A DNA stretch of 64,000 nt from an uncultured Caulobacterales bacterium. GTDB lineage: Bacteria > Pseudomonadota > Alphaproteobacteria > Caulobacterales > Caulobacteraceae. The first letter of the stretch is position 1. Every line of letters starts with the position of its first letter. A program made the translations under genes and the position numbers. Positions 53,804 through 63,916 of this stretch are shown in pieces. The stretch covers positions 56,575 through 120,574 of the forward strand of contig CAIMFV010000022.1 of the NCBI GenBank assembly GCA_903840435.1, written 5' to 3'. The notes below the pieces were generated by a model. It saw only the letters and a program-made list of their open reading frames with translations. It searched no databases and was not told the DNA's origin.

Positions 53804-55414
53804 TTGGACGTATTTGATTTCATCGTGGTTGGCGCTGGTGCCGCTGGCTGCGTGCTGGCCGAGCGCCTGTCCGCTGATGGCCGCACGACCGTGCTTGTGC
53901 TCGAAGCGGGCGGTGATGATCGCAGGTTTTGGATCAAGACCCCGATCGGCTATGGTCAAAGCTTCTTCGATCCCAAGGTCAATTGGCTTTATCGCTCCGA
54001 GCCTCAACCCAATTTGAACGGTCGCTCTGCCCATCTGCCGCGGGGAAAGGTGGTCGGCGGGTCGACCTCGATCAATGCCATGGTCTATTGCCGAGGTTTG
54101 GCGACCGACTTTGACGATTGGCGGGACGCGGGCAATCCCGGCTGGGGTTGGTCCGATGTTGAACCAATTTTTCAGGCTTTTGAACGGCGCGTGGGTAAGG
54201 GAGAGGTTCGAGGGGAGGGCCCCGTCTGGGTCTCAGACCGGGAAGCCGACTACCATCCGATCAAGCGCTGCTTTTTCGACGCCGCTGAGGAATTGGGTTA
54301 TGCCCGCATCCCTGACCTGAATTCCGGTGTGGGTGAGGGGGTGGCGCCTTATGAGATCACCACACGTTCCGGCTTTCGCTGGTCAAGCGCCGACGCCTTT
54401 CTACGCCCGGCCCTGCGTCGGTCTGGGGTCAAGCTGATCACCGATGTCTTGGTCGACAAGATCGGCATCACGGCTGGACGGGCCGAGACCGTCACCTATC
54501 AGCGGGGCAAGGACAAGCTGCAGGCGCGCGCCAACCGCGCCATTCTCTTGGCGGCGGGTGCGGTGGGGTCGCCCGCGATCCTACAAAGATCAGGCCTTGG
54601 TCCGGCGGCGCTGCTTTCGAGCCTAGGCCTTGAGGTTCAACGCCATATTCCGGGTGTCGGCGCGCGCCTCCAAGACCATTTGGGCATGAGCTATTTTTAT
54701 CGCGCCCGGCAAGCCACCCTCAATGCCGACCTTGGCACCTGGCGTGGAAGACTGTTGGCAGGGGCGCGCTATCTTCTGACGCGAGACGGACCTTTGAGCC
54801 TCAGTGTCAATCAAATCGGCGGCCTGGTGCGCACTGCAGCCGAACGCGACCGCCCCGATGCACAACTCTACTTCAACCCGTTGAGCTATTCGACCGAGGT
54901 GGCGGGCAAGCGTGAGCTTCTTAAACCCGACCCTTGGCCTGGCTTTATCACCGGCTTTAATTCCTGCCGACCGACCAGTTTGGGGCGGGTTGAGATTTGT
55001 GCCACCGACCCGCAGACGCCGCCGCGCATCGATCCTAACTATTTAGACACGGCGAAAGATCAGCAAGACGCTGTGGCCTGTGCCCGGCTGATGGGGCGAT
55101 TGCAAAAGACCGAGGCGCTTCAGACCCTAATCCTCGCCCCGCTTGGCTTCGATCCGGGCTTGGCCAGCGACGAGGCGCTGCTCGACGATGTCCGCGCGCG
55201 CAGCGGGACGGTGCATCACCTGTGCGGAACCTGTGCGATGAAGCCTGAGGCCGAGGGGGGCGTGGTCGACCCGAGCTTGCGGGTCTATGGCGTGGAGGGG
55301 CTGCATGTGGTCGACGCCTCCATCTTTCCCAATATCACCTCTGCCAATACCCAAGCGCCAACCCTGATGGTGGCGTACAAGGCCGCGCGACTGATCTTGG
55401 AGTCTTCGAGGTAA
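53804..55414 (+). CDS. GMC-family flavin oxidoreductase (choline/alcohol dehydrogenase-like)
   Basis: About 536 residues from the TTG at 53804, which gives LDVFDFIVVGAGAAGCVLAE, the FAD motif right at the N-terminus; GGGACGG upstream may be its ribosome site. The GMC signatures are GGSTSINAMVYCRG and GAVGSPAILQRSGLG, and the active-site His/Asn pair is in HHLCGTCAMKP and NITSANTQAPTLM. It oxidises an alcohol or sugar-derived substrate. First gene of a four-gene plus-strand operon. Confidence 0.88.
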   Translation: MDVFDFIVVGAGAAGCVLAERLSADGRTTVLVLEAGGDDRRFWIKTPIGYGQSFFDPKVNWLYRSEPQPNLNGRSAHLPRGKVVGGSTSINAMVYCRGLATDFDDWRDAGNPGWGWSDVEPIFQAFERRVGKGEVRGEGPVWVSDREADYHPIKRCFFDAAEELGYARIPDLNSGVGEGVAPYEITTRSGFRWSSADAFLRPALRRSGVKLITDVLVDKIGITAGRAETVTYQRGKDKLQARANRAILLAAGAVGSPAILQRSGLGPAALLSSLGLEVQRHIPGVGARLQDHLGMSYFYRARQATLNADLGTWRGRLLAGARYLLTRDGPLSLSVNQIGGLVRTAAERDRPDAQLYFNPLSYSTEVAGKRELLKPDPWPGFITGFNSCRPTSLGRVEICATDPQTPPRIDPNYLDTAKDQQDAVACARLMGRLQKTEALQTLILAPLGFDPGLASDEALLDDVRARSGTVHHLCGTCAMKPEAEGGVVDPSLRVYGVEGLHVVDASIFPNITSANTQAPTLMVAYKAARLILESSR

Positions 55415-55417
55415 GCT

Positions 55418-56530
55418 ATGACGTCGCCGAAAATCGCCAAGCTCGAAACCTTTTCGACCGAAGCCGTCGCCTTTGTGCGGGTCACGACCAACGACGGTCG
55501 TACGGGTTGGGGTCAGACCTCGACCTATAATGCCGATATCACAGCGACGATTTTTCATCGCCAAATCGCACCCTGGGCCTTGGGTTGGGATGCTTTTGAT
55601 ATTGCGGGCGTCATTCAACGCATTGAGGCGCGCGAACACAAGTTTCCAGGCTCCTATCGTTGCCGCGCGCTCGCAGGTCTCGATACAGCCCTTTGGGATC
55701 TGCGGGGAAGGATCGAAGAAAAGCCAGTGGTTGAACTCTTGGGCGGCAAGCCTAGGCGCATACGCGCCTATGCGTCGTCGATGAAGCGCGACATCACGCC
55801 GAAGGACGAGGCCGCCCGCTTGTGCCGTCTGCGAGATGAGCAAGGCTTTGACGCCTTTAAGTGGCGGGTTGGCGCCGAGTGTGGCCAGGATGGAGATGAG
55901 TGGCCCGGTCGCACCGAGGAGGTCATCCCCACCGTCGCGCGGGCGCTGGGGGAGGGGGCTGCAAAACTTGTCGACGCCAATAGCGGATTTTCGCCCAGCC
56001 GAGCGATAGAGGTTGGCAAACGTTTGGAAGCTGAAGGCATCAGCCACTTTGAAGAACCTTGTCCCTATTGGGAGCTTGAACAGACGCGTCAGGTGACGCA
56101 AGCCCTCGACCTTGACGTTACAGGCGGCGAGCAGGACTGGGACATTGCCACCTGGCGGCGCATGATTGACCTGCGGGCCGTCGATATTGTCCAGCCCGAC
56201 ATCATGTATATGGGTGGCTTAAGCCGTACCTTGAAGGTCGTAGACCTAGCCGCTGCCGCTGGTCTTCCGTGTACGCCCCATAGCGCCAATCTTTCGCTGG
56301 TGACCGTCTGCACCCTGCACCTTCTGGGCGCCATTCCCAATGCCGGAAAATACCTCGAGTTTTCCATTGAGGGGTCAGACTACTATCCCTGGCAGGATGG
56401 CCTGTTTGAAGCTAACCCCTTCGAGGTTGAAGCCGGACAGATCGCCATTCCCGCAGCCCCGGGATGGGGCGTCGAGATTTCCAAATCTTGGCTGTCAAAG
56501 GCCCATTACCAAATGAGCGAGGTCGATTAA
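55418..56530 (+). CDS. Mandelate racemase/muconate lactonizing enzyme family protein (acid-sugar dehydratase-like)
   Basis: 370 residues of the enolase superfamily: N-terminal capping domain, then a barrel with KxR-type FKWRVG, metal ligands in [15 protein letters not shown] and TGGEQDWD, and a catalytic His near TPHSANL. This pattern fits acid-sugar dehydratases. It starts 3 bp after the GMC gene and its stop shares a base with the aldehyde dehydrogenase start (TAATG). Confidence 0.88.
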   Translation: MTSPKIAKLETFSTEAVAFVRVTTNDGRTGWGQTSTYNADITATIFHRQIAPWALGWDAFDIAGVIQRIEAREHKFPGSYRCRALAGLDTALWDLRGRIEEKPVVELLGGKPRRIRAYASSMKRDITPKDEAARLCRLRDEQGFDAFKWRVGAECGQDGDEWPGRTEEVIPTVARALGEGAAKLVDANSGFSPSRAIEVGKRLEAEGISHFEEPCPYWELEQTRQVTQALDLDVTGGEQDWDIATWRRMIDLRAVDIVQPDIMYMGGLSRTLKVVDLAAAAGLPCTPHSANLSLVTVCTLHLLGAIPNAGKYLEFSIEGSDYYPWQDGLFEANPFEVEAGQIAIPAAPGWGVEISKSWLSKAHYQMSEVD

Positions 56531-58041
56531 TGTCCGTCACTGCCGAGGAATTGGGCCGGGCCTATTTGGCGGGCGAGGGCCTGCCGCCCCTGCCGCGGGG
56601 CCACCTCATCGATGGCAGGTTCCAGCCCTCGGTTTCCGGCGAGGAAATGGAAAGCTTTGACCCAGGTCTTGGAACCGCCTTTGCCAGCTTTGCAGCGGGC
56701 GGTGCCGACGATGTCGCTTTGGCGGTCACCTCTGCCGAGCGCGGCTTGGCGATTTGGCGTCAAACAGGCCCGGCCGAGCGCCACCGCGTCTTACAAACTG
56801 TGGCGGGTTTGATCCGGGAAACGAGCCCGCTCTTGTCGCTGGTGGACACGCTTGATTCGGGCAAGACGCTCTCAGAAGCCAAGGGCGATGTTGAAAGCGC
56901 GGCGCGCATGTTTGACTATTACGCCGCCATTGCCGAAACCTTGGAAGGCAGCGAAATCCCGCTCAGTCAGGATCAAATCAGCTTTACCCGACGCGAGCCG
57001 GTTGGCGTGACCGCCCACATCATTCCCTGGAACTACCCGACCTCGACCTTTGCCCGAGGCGTCGCGCCAGCGCTTGCGGCCGGGTGTTCGGTGGTTGCCA
57101 AGCCTGCCGAGACCACCCCTTTCACGGCGCTGGTGATGGCAGACCTCTTGTTGAAGGCGGGGTTGCCAGCGGGCGTGGTCAATGTGGTGACCGGGCTTGG
57201 CACAGCGGTCGGCGCGCCGCTCGTCGCCCATCCCGCCATTCGCCACATCACTTTTACGGGCTCAGTCGCCACAGGTGTCACCGTCGCCCAAGCTGCTGCC
57301 CGGCGCGTGGCCAGCGTCACCTTGGAATTGGGCGGCAAGTCGCCCCTGATTGCACTTTCCGATTGTGACCCAGACGCCGTGGCTCAGGGCGCGCTGTGGG
57401 CGATCTTTTCCAATGCGGGCCAAGTCTGTTCTGCGGGCTCTCGACTGATCGTGCATCGCAGTGTGCACAGCGCCGTGGTGACCCGGCTGGTGGCGCTGAC
57501 CGAAGCCTTGCGGGTTGGTCATGGCTTAAGGGCTGTCGATATGGGCGCGATCAACTCAAAGGCGCAACGCGACAAGATTTCTGGCTATGTCGAGGGTGCC
57601 CGCGCCAGAGGCCGAAACATCCTCACTGGCGGCCAGTCGGTTCGCACCTCCGAGGCATGCCAAGGCTGGTTTTACGCCCCGACCCTGATTGATGATCTGC
57701 CTACGGATGATCCATGCGTGGTGGAGGAAATTTTTGGACCGGTGCTCGCTATCCAAATCGTCGATAGCGACGAAGAGGCGCTAAACGCAGCCAATGGCAC
57801 GGCGTTCGGCCTGATGGCCGGTATCTATTCGCAAGATATTGGCCGCGCCCTGGCCATGGCGCGCGATCTCGACAGTGGGCAGGTGACGATCAACGATTAT
57901 TGGGCTGGTGGTGTGGCCGTGCCCTTCGGCGGTCGACGCCTGTCGGGCTATGGTCGCGAAAAAGGGCGAGAGGGGGTCGCGGCCTATCTGTCGACCAAGG
58001 CGATCACAGTGCGATTGCCTGCTTCACCGGCAAAGGCCTAG
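56530..58041 (+). CDS. NAD(P)-dependent aldehyde dehydrogenase
   Basis: 503 residues from the ATG at 56530. Rossmann motif VTFTGSVATGVTVA-like sequence (FTGSVATG), the general base Glu in LELGGKSPLI, the catalytic Cys in NAGQVCSAGSRL and the late EIFGPVLAI motif are all present. It oxidises an aldehyde to the acid, probably in the same route as the GMC and enolase-family enzymes. Confidence 0.92.
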   Translation: MSVTAEELGRAYLAGEGLPPLPRGHLIDGRFQPSVSGEEMESFDPGLGTAFASFAAGGADDVALAVTSAERGLAIWRQTGPAERHRVLQTVAGLIRETSPLLSLVDTLDSGKTLSEAKGDVESAARMFDYYAAIAETLEGSEIPLSQDQISFTRREPVGVTAHIIPWNYPTSTFARGVAPALAAGCSVVAKPAETTPFTALVMADLLLKAGLPAGVVNVVTGLGTAVGAPLVAHPAIRHITFTGSVATGVTVAQAAARRVASVTLELGGKSPLIALSDCDPDAVAQGALWAIFSNAGQVCSAGSRLIVHRSVHSAVVTRLVALTEALRVGHGLRAVDMGAINSKAQRDKISGYVEGARARGRNILTGGQSVRTSEACQGWFYAPTLIDDLPTDDPCVVEEIFGPVLAIQIVDSDEEALNAANGTAFGLMAGIYSQDIGRALAMARDLDSGQVTINDYWAGGVAVPFGGRRLSGYGREKGREGVAAYLSTKAITVRLPASPAKA

Positions 58042-58044
58042 GCA

Positions 58045-59298
58045 ATGGTTCAGTCTCGCGGGCGGTGGTGGATCTTGGCCTTGGCGAGCATCGCCATCGC
58101 CGGGAACTATTATGTCTATGATTCGATTGCGCCAATTGCTGACTTGCTCCGCAGCCAGCGCGGACTGACCCAATCCCAAATCGGGCTGCTAAACGCCGTC
58201 TTTAGCCTGCCCAACATCCCCTTAGCCCTGGTCGGCGGCATTTTGATCGATCGCCTGGGCGCGGCGAAGACCGCTTTTGGCTCGGCGATTTTTTGCGCCG
58301 GGGGCGCCCTCCTAACCGCTATTGGGGAGCCCTATGGTGTGATGGTTACGGGACGCCTATTTTTTGGCGTCGGCGAAGAGACCTTGCTGATTGCCCTCCT
58401 TGCAGGGCTCGCCCAATGGTTTAGCGCTGCGGGAATGGCGTTCGCCATGTCGCTGTTTTTCAGTCTGGCGCGGGTTGGGTCCTACCTTGCCGATATTTCG
58501 CCGCGCTGGGCGCCCAAGCTCTATGCTGCGGGCTGGGGGCCGCCCCTTTGGCTTGCAGCAGGCCTAAGCCTTGCAAGTTTGGCGGCGGCGCTCATCTATC
58601 TCTTGCTCGATGCCCGCCGCGCCAGCGCCGTGTTTGAGCCGCTAGCATCGCACCTGCCGCGGCTCAAAGACCTGATCCGCTTTGACCTGTCATTCTGGTT
58701 CATCCTGACCCTGAATGTGCTGTTCGCCTCGGTATTTTTCCCGTTTCGATCGACCTTCGCGATCACCTATTTCCAAGATGCCAAGGGGCTCAGTCTGGCC
58801 GATGCGGGGCTCGTCAATAGCTGGGTTTTCTTTGCCGCCATATTTGCCACCCCGGTCTTTGGCGGATTGGCAGACCGGTTTGGACATCGCGCATTGATGT
58901 TGACGATTGGAGCGGGGCTCCTGCCCCTGACCTTCCTGATCCTTGGCGCGACCCCTTGGAGCCTCTGGGTTTCCACAGCCTTGATGGGGGTTTCGTTCTC
59001 GATGGTCCCGGCGGTCATCTGGCCCGCAACCACGCTGCTGGTTGAACGCGGGCGATTGGGCGCAGCGCTGGGCATGATCAATGTCTTGCAAAATCTGGGA
59101 CTGACCGTCTGTAATCTCGCGGCGGGGGCGCTGAACGACCATTACCATGCAAGCGCCGCCAACCCCGGCGGCTATCAGCCGATGCTGGTTTTGTTTGGTG
59201 GGTTAGGCCTGATTGGCTTTGCCGCCACCGCGTGCCTTTGGGTGCGGGAATCCGGTCCAAACGGGCACGGCCTCAATCGACCGAGCCCTAGGGCGTAA
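58045..59298 (+). CDS. Major-facilitator transporter
   Basis: 417 residues with about twelve membrane helices and the MFS motif A-like loop GGILIDRLGAAKTAFG and its repeat GGLADRFGHRALM. It starts 3 bp after the aldehyde dehydrogenase and closes the operon, suggesting uptake of the substrate. The substrate itself cannot be told. Confidence 0.9.
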   Translation: MVQSRGRWWILALASIAIAGNYYVYDSIAPIADLLRSQRGLTQSQIGLLNAVFSLPNIPLALVGGILIDRLGAAKTAFGSAIFCAGGALLTAIGEPYGVMVTGRLFFGVGEETLLIALLAGLAQWFSAAGMAFAMSLFFSLARVGSYLADISPRWAPKLYAAGWGPPLWLAAGLSLASLAAALIYLLLDARRASAVFEPLASHLPRLKDLIRFDLSFWFILTLNVLFASVFFPFRSTFAITYFQDAKGLSLADAGLVNSWVFFAAIFATPVFGGLADRFGHRALMLTIGAGLLPLTFLILGATPWSLWVSTALMGVSFSMVPAVIWPATTLLVERGRLGAALGMINVLQNLGLTVCNLAAGALNDHYHASAANPGGYQPMLVLFGGLGLIGFAATACLWVRESGPNGHGLNRPSPRA

Positions 59299-59383
59299 AT
59301 TCCTCGAACAGAGACCCGCCAGACCTTGGCCCGACGCGTCTCTGCTGCACCGTTCCACCAGATGCGATCAGATCAAACGCGAT

Positions 59384-59524
59384 CTATCGCGGATGGTGGC
59401 GCATAAACATCCGATGATGATGATGGAAATAGGGATGGTGATGGTGCCAGGGCCGCGCCGAGGCGGCAGAGGCCGAGGCCAAGACCAAACCCGCGACGAG
59501 GGTCAAGCTAAGCAAGGTTTTCAT
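59384..59524 (-). CDS. Tiny exported His-rich protein
   Basis: 46 residues: signal peptide MKTLLSLTLVAGLVLASASA and a mature part of about 24 residues that is mostly His/Arg/Pro (RPWHHHHPYFHHHHRMFMRH). It could bind metals in the periplasm. The ATG at 59524 gives the clean signal peptide; longer starts do not. Lies alone, convergent with the MFS gene. Confidence 0.65.
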   Translation of the reverse strand: MKTLLSLTLVAGLVLASASAASARPWHHHHPYFHHHHRMFMRHHPR

Positions 59525-59617
59525 GCGCAGACGTCCTTCCCATAAGCGAGGCGCAACTTTTTTAGATTGCGCTCTGGTAACTGACGCTAACATGAATGAG
59601 CGGATCGTGCTCGAAGA

Positions 59618-60439
59618 TTAGGCCATCTTCACTTCGCGGACGAACGCGACGTTGCGACGATAGAGTCCGCTCGCGGCTTCAGGCTTGAACGATGCTGGCA
59701 GGATGAGGCCTTCATCAACCCCGAGCATCAAAAGGCCATCGGCGGCCAAGCGCCCTTCCAACCGCTCTAAACAGGCAGTTGCGACAGCTGGCGCGAAGCT
59801 ATTGAGCACATTGCGGCACAAGATGACGTCGAATTGCCCGAGACCCGAAAGGTCAGAGAGCAGATTTGCTTCTGACCACACGATCTTGCTGCGCAGCGCC
59901 GCACTGGCGCGCCAATTCTCGTCGACCTTCTCAAAATTGTCCAACAGGCGCCGGATGGGTAATCCGCGTTGCACTTCAAAATGGCTGTAGAGGCCAGCGC
60001 GCGCCTTTTCGAGCGATCGGCGGCTATAGTCGATGGCGACAATTTCGGTGGGCGTTTGCGGTAGGGATTCTTGCACCAAGATCGCGAGGGAATAGGCTTC
60101 CTGGCCGCTGGAGCAACCGGCGCTCAAAATGCGCAAGCCCTTGTCACCGCGCCGCTTGACGAGCTCAGGCAGGCTTAGGTCTGCCAGGGTTTGGAAGGCT
60201 GAGCGATTGCGGAAAAACCGAGTCTCCGGCACCAGTGCCGCCTCAACAACCGCCTGGATTCGGCTGGCCGTCGGTTGCGACCTCAGGCGGGCGATGAGCG
60301 CGTCGACACCGGCTTCTTTTTCGCGACGCGCCAGGGGGCCAAGGCGGGTATCGAGGAAAAACACCTTGTCCGAGGTTAAGACCACCCCGGCTTCGGTGCG
60401 CACCAAGTCCGCGACATAAGAGAAGTCTTCCGGGCTCAT
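59618..60439 (-). CDS. cheR: Chemotaxis protein methyltransferase CheR
   Basis: 273 residues: N-terminal all-helical domain and SAM methyltransferase domain with ILSAGCSSGQEAYSLAIL, ETRFFRNRSAFQTL and VILCRNVLNSF (family IFCRNV). It methylates glutamates on chemoreceptors or an output protein. It starts in the cheY stop (ATGA overlap), so the two are a coupled pair outside any full chemotaxis operon. Confidence 0.93.
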   Translation of the reverse strand: MSPEDFSYVADLVRTEAGVVLTSDKVFFLDTRLGPLARREKEAGVDALIARLRSQPTASRIQAVVEAALVPETRFFRNRSAFQTLADLSLPELVKRRGDKGLRILSAGCSSGQEAYSLAILVQESLPQTPTEIVAIDYSRRSLEKARAGLYSHFEVQRGLPIRRLLDNFEKVDENWRASAALRSKIVWSEANLLSDLSGLGQFDVILCRNVLNSFAPAVATACLERLEGRLAADGLLMLGVDEGLILPASFKPEAASGLYRRNVAFVREVKMA

Positions 60440-60804
60440 ATCAGTCCCGTTTCCTCAAACTTCGCCGCGATAATGTCGCCATCAAAGGGTTTCATAATAT
60501 ATTCGTCAGCACCCGCATCAATTGCTTGGCGGATTTTGGCAGGCTCGGTTTCGGCGGCGCAAAAAATGACAATCGGTGCCTTTCCACCGGGCTCCTGTCT
60601 TAAGGCTTGCAAGAACGCCATGCCGTCCATCATCGGCATGGTCCAATCCAAGAGCACAGCATCGGGCATGGCAGCGCGGCAGTAGGTCAAAGCCTCCATG
60701 CCATCAGCGGCCTCAACGCCTTCAAAATCCAGTTGCTCGACAATGCGCATGGCGACCTTACGCATCACCCGACTGTCATCGACGATTAAGCAGGTTTTTG
60801 TCAT
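60436..60804 (-). CDS. CheY-like single-domain response regulator
   Basis: 122 residues from the ATG at 60804. Phospho-acceptor Asp in LLDWTMPMMDGM, acidic pair in IVDDSRVMRKV, and the Lys in YIMKPFDGD define a receiver domain. No output domain. Paired with cheR downstream; together they probably modulate a motility, biofilm or stress pathway rather than a full chemotaxis array. Confidence 0.92.
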   Translation of the reverse strand: MTKTCLIVDDSRVMRKVAMRIVEQLDFEGVEAADGMEALTYCRAAMPDAVLLDWTMPMMDGMAFLQALRQEPGGKAPIVIFCAAETEPAKIRQAIDAGADEYIMKPFDGDIIAAKFEETGLI

Positions 60805-61008
60805 GGTCAGCGCGTCCCGCGAAGTCCCGCCCGACGCTGTGCGGCGCACGAACGACCCAAGGTCGCAGCATACTGGTGGGAAAAGGTCATGGGGAACTCG
60901 CAAGGACCAACGCCTGGGACTATAGGCCAGGAGTCGTTAAGGCTCTGTAGCCAAAGCCTCTATCAAGTAATTTGCGGCGCCATTTGCATTGAAAAAACGC
61001 CCTTCTCT

Positions 61009-61743
61009 TCAGGTCTTCCCAGAGCGGTGATCTCTGAAGGAATTGAGGATTTCGACAGCAAAGGCAAACCCCATGGCGAAATAGACATAGCCGCGCGGCA
61101 CATGAAATCCGGTTGCGTCCGCAACCAAGAGCGCGCCGATGAGGAGGATGAATGCGAACGCCAACACCTTGGCTGAGGGCCGTTTCGCGATGAAGGCCGC
61201 CGCGGGTGCTGCTGCTGCCAACATCAAGAGGCCCGAGACCGCGACGGCTGCGATCATAACGCTTAAGCGGTTTGACATCCCCACCGCCGTCACAGCGCTA
61301 TCCAAGGAAAAGACGATATTGATGAGGCCAATTTCCAAGATGACGGCGGACGGGCGGACGGCGGGCGATCTTGCGACAGGATTTTCGCCCTGATCTTGCG
61401 CCTGATGGGGCAGGCCGCGAATTTCATCATGGATTTCCGTCGCACTCTTATAGAGCAGAAAGAGGCCTCCCAGTCCAAGCACGAGCGTACGTAGGCTGAT
61501 CGGTCCGAGCTGCAAGCTTTGCAAGCTGGCAAGCCAGTATAGCGAGGCGACCAAGCCAATCCGCAACGCCATGGCAAGCCAAAGGCCGAGCCGTCTTGCT
61601 TGGGCGCGCGCAGATTCGGGCAAGCGATTAGCCGCCACGGCGACGAACACCAAATTGTCGACGCCTAAAACCACCTCAAGAAAGGTCAGGGCGAGAAAGC
61701 TAAATCCGATGTCGCTCAGAACACTTAATGGGGGAAGGGTCAT
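61009..61743 (-). CDS. TerC-family integral membrane protein
   Basis: 244 residues, seven hydrophobic segments. LTFLEVVLGVDNLVFVAVAANRLP and ILEIGLINIVFSLDSAVTAVG carry the acidic membrane residues (Glu and Asp) of TerC/Alx proteins, now linked to metal (Mn2+) export. It lies 4 bp downstream of priA on the same strand. Confidence 0.92.
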   Translation of the reverse strand: MTLPPLSVLSDIGFSFLALTFLEVVLGVDNLVFVAVAANRLPESARAQARRLGLWLAMALRIGLVASLYWLASLQSLQLGPISLRTLVLGLGGLFLLYKSATEIHDEIRGLPHQAQDQGENPVARSPAVRPSAVILEIGLINIVFSLDSAVTAVGMSNRLSVMIAAVAVSGLLMLAAAAPAAAFIAKRPSAKVLAFAFILLIGALLVADATGFHVPRGYVYFAMGFAFAVEILNSFRDHRSGKT

Positions 61744-61747
61744 CAGA

Positions 61748-63916
61748 TCACAAAAAGCTATAGGGGTCGACGTCGAGGGTCACGCGAACGGAGGCTGGCG
61801 CCTTTACGCGTGCACGCCAAGCCCCCAGAAAGGCTTGCAAATCGATATTCCGCTCGCTGCGCACCAAAAACCGCTTTCGCCTGCGGCCGCGCACCAAGCT
61901 CAAGGGCGCGTCAGCCGGGCCGAACACGTCCACACCCTCGGCATTGGGTGCGGTTTCGGCCAGAGCTTGCGCCACCCGTTGCAGCGCGTCGGCGTCTGGA
62001 CTGGACAGGATGATCGCCGCCAATCGCCCGAAGGGCGGCAGGCCTGCGGCACGACGCTGGTCGGACTCTGCGGCAATGAAGGCGTCGCGATCCTGGGCGG
62101 CCAAGGCCTGCATCACGGGGTGGTCGGGCATATAGGTTTGGATCATCGCCACGCCCGGCCGGTCAGCCCGTCCCGCCCGCCCAGCGGCCTGAGCCAGCAG
62201 TTGAAAGGTCCGCTCGCCTGCACGCAGATCGCCGCCGCGTAGCCCAAGATCGGCATCGACAATGCCGACCAGAGTAAGGTTGGGGAAGTTGTGACCCTTT
62301 GCGGCGGCTTGGGTGGCGACCAAAATATCAATGTCGCCCGCCTCCATCGCAGCGATCAGGGCGCGCGCCGACTGAGCATCGGGCGCCGTGTCAGATGAAA
62401 AGACGCTGATGCGCGCCTCAGGGAAGAGGGCGCGGGCCTCTTCTTCCAGACGTTCAACGCCCGGCCCAATCGGGATCAGGCTATCCTTGGCGCTGCAATG
62501 CGGGCAGCGTTCTGGCTTCTTCATCGAAAAGCCGGTCAAATGGCAGACCAGCCTGCCCGTATAGCGATGCTCGACCAACCAGCTGTCCGTATTGGGCGAG
62601 GTGAGCTTTTCGCCACAGGCGCGGCAGAGGACCAGCGGCGCGTATCCCCGGCGATTGAGGAATAAGAGGCTCTGCTCACCCCGGCCATAGGCGCCCGCCA
62701 TCGCCTCCACCAAGGGGGCGGACAACCAGCGCCCGGTTTCGGGGGTGTGGTTGCGTAAATCAATCAGGCTGACATCGGGCAGCCGCGCCACTCCATGGCG
62801 ATCATTTAACCGGATCCACTGGTAACGTCCCGTTTCGGCGTTCCAAAGGCTTTCGAGCGACGGCGTGGCCGACGCTAAGATCACTTGCGCCGCCTCCAAC
62901 TTGGCCCGCGCCACGGCCATGTCCCGGGCCTGATAGATAAAGCCGTCTTCTTGTTTGTAGGAGCCGTCATGCTCTTCATCGACGACGATGAGGGCGAGGC
63001 GGCGAAAGGGCAGGAACAAGGCCGACCGAGCGCCAACAACGATGCGACAGTCACCGCGCGCCACACCTTCCCAGACCTGGCGACGGCGAGGACCGGGCAG
63101 CTGCGAATGCCACTCGCCGGGCTTGGCGCCAAACCGGCTCGCCACCCGCTCGAACACCGCCTGGGTCAGGGCAATTTCGGGCAGCAGGATCAGCACCTGG
63201 GCTTCGGGGTCGGCGTGCAACACCTGCGCCGCCGCCTCCAAATAGATTTCGGTCTTGCCGGAGCCTGTCACGCCGTCGAGCAGCGCGGCTTGGAAACCGC
63301 CTTCGGCTCGCCGATCAGCCAGTGCTGCAACCGCGGCCCTTTGCGAGGCGTTCAAATGGCCCCCCCCCAGACCGTCACACTGCGGAATTCCATAGGGCGG
63401 TGGGGCGGGGACCTCTTCGATCCGTAGCGCGCCCTCATCCAGCAAGGCCTTGACCACGCCCGCTGAGACTCCCGCACGGCGCGCCAACTCCGCCGGCGGG
63501 AGGGAAGTTTCCGTTGCCAGCGCAAGCACCCGCGCCCGCGCCGGCGTCGGCTTGGCAGTCTGTACCTCGCCTAAGACGACGCTGCGCTCCGGTCGCGGTA
63601 AAGGCTGGTTCAACCCCCGCAAGGACATGGCGAGCGCCTCACCTGCCGGTTGACAGGCATAGCGCGCCGCCCAGCTGGCAAAGGCGAGCGCCGTGGCGGG
63701 CAGGGGGGGCGCCTCCAGGCGGCCTTGCAAGGTCTTCAAGGGACGATTGACGCCCGCTGCATCGCGCATCTCGACCACAACACCGCGCACAACCCTCGGC
63801 CCGAGAGGAGCTGCGACGTGGTCGCCGACCGCCAAATCGGGCAGGTCATCAGGAGCTAGATAGTCGAACGCCTCTGGCAGGGGCAGGGGCAAAAGAACCT
63901 TGGCGAGGCGCGGCAT
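61748..63916 (-). CDS. priA: Primosomal protein N' (replication-restart helicase PriA)
   Basis: 722 residues. Walker A GVTGSGKTEIYLEA, DEAH-box VVDEEHDGSYKQED, and zinc-binding cysteines in LCRACGEKL, VCHLTGF and RCPHCSAKDS, followed by helicase motif V/VI VATQAAAKGHNFPNL and QAAGRAGRAD. The N-terminal 3'-DNA-binding domain begins MPRLAKVLLPLPLPEAFDY. It reloads the replisome at stalled forks. Only ~85 bp of the region upstream is in the window, with nothing recognisable. Confidence 0.95.
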   Translation of the reverse strand: MPRLAKVLLPLPLPEAFDYLAPDDLPDLAVGDHVAAPLGPRVVRGVVVEMRDAAGVNRPLKTLQGRLEAPPLPATALAFASWAARYACQPAGEALAMSLRGLNQPLPRPERSVVLGEVQTAKPTPARARVLALATETSLPPAELARRAGVSAGVVKALLDEGALRIEEVPAPPPYGIPQCDGLGGGHLNASQRAAVAALADRRAEGGFQAALLDGVTGSGKTEIYLEAAAQVLHADPEAQVLILLPEIALTQAVFERVASRFGAKPGEWHSQLPGPRRRQVWEGVARGDCRIVVGARSALFLPFRRLALIVVDEEHDGSYKQEDGFIYQARDMAVARAKLEAAQVILASATPSLESLWNAETGRYQWIRLNDRHGVARLPDVSLIDLRNHTPETGRWLSAPLVEAMAGAYGRGEQSLLFLNRRGYAPLVLCRACGEKLTSPNTDSWLVEHRYTGRLVCHLTGFSMKKPERCPHCSAKDSLIPIGPGVERLEEEARALFPEARISVFSSDTAPDAQSARALIAAMEAGDIDILVATQAAAKGHNFPNLTLVGIVDADLGLRGGDLRAGERTFQLLAQAAGRAGRADRPGVAMIQTYMPDHPVMQALAAQDRDAFIAAESDQRRAAGLPPFGRLAAIILSSPDADALQRVAQALAETAPNAEGVDVFGPADAPLSLVRGRRRKRFLVRSERNIDLQAFLGAWRARVKAPASVRVTLDVDPYSFL

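Noticed and set aside
53582..54034. Extra ~150-residue N-terminus in front of the SDR
   Set aside because: The SDR cofactor motif begins right after the ATG at 53581; the extension is antisense to the GMC gene start.
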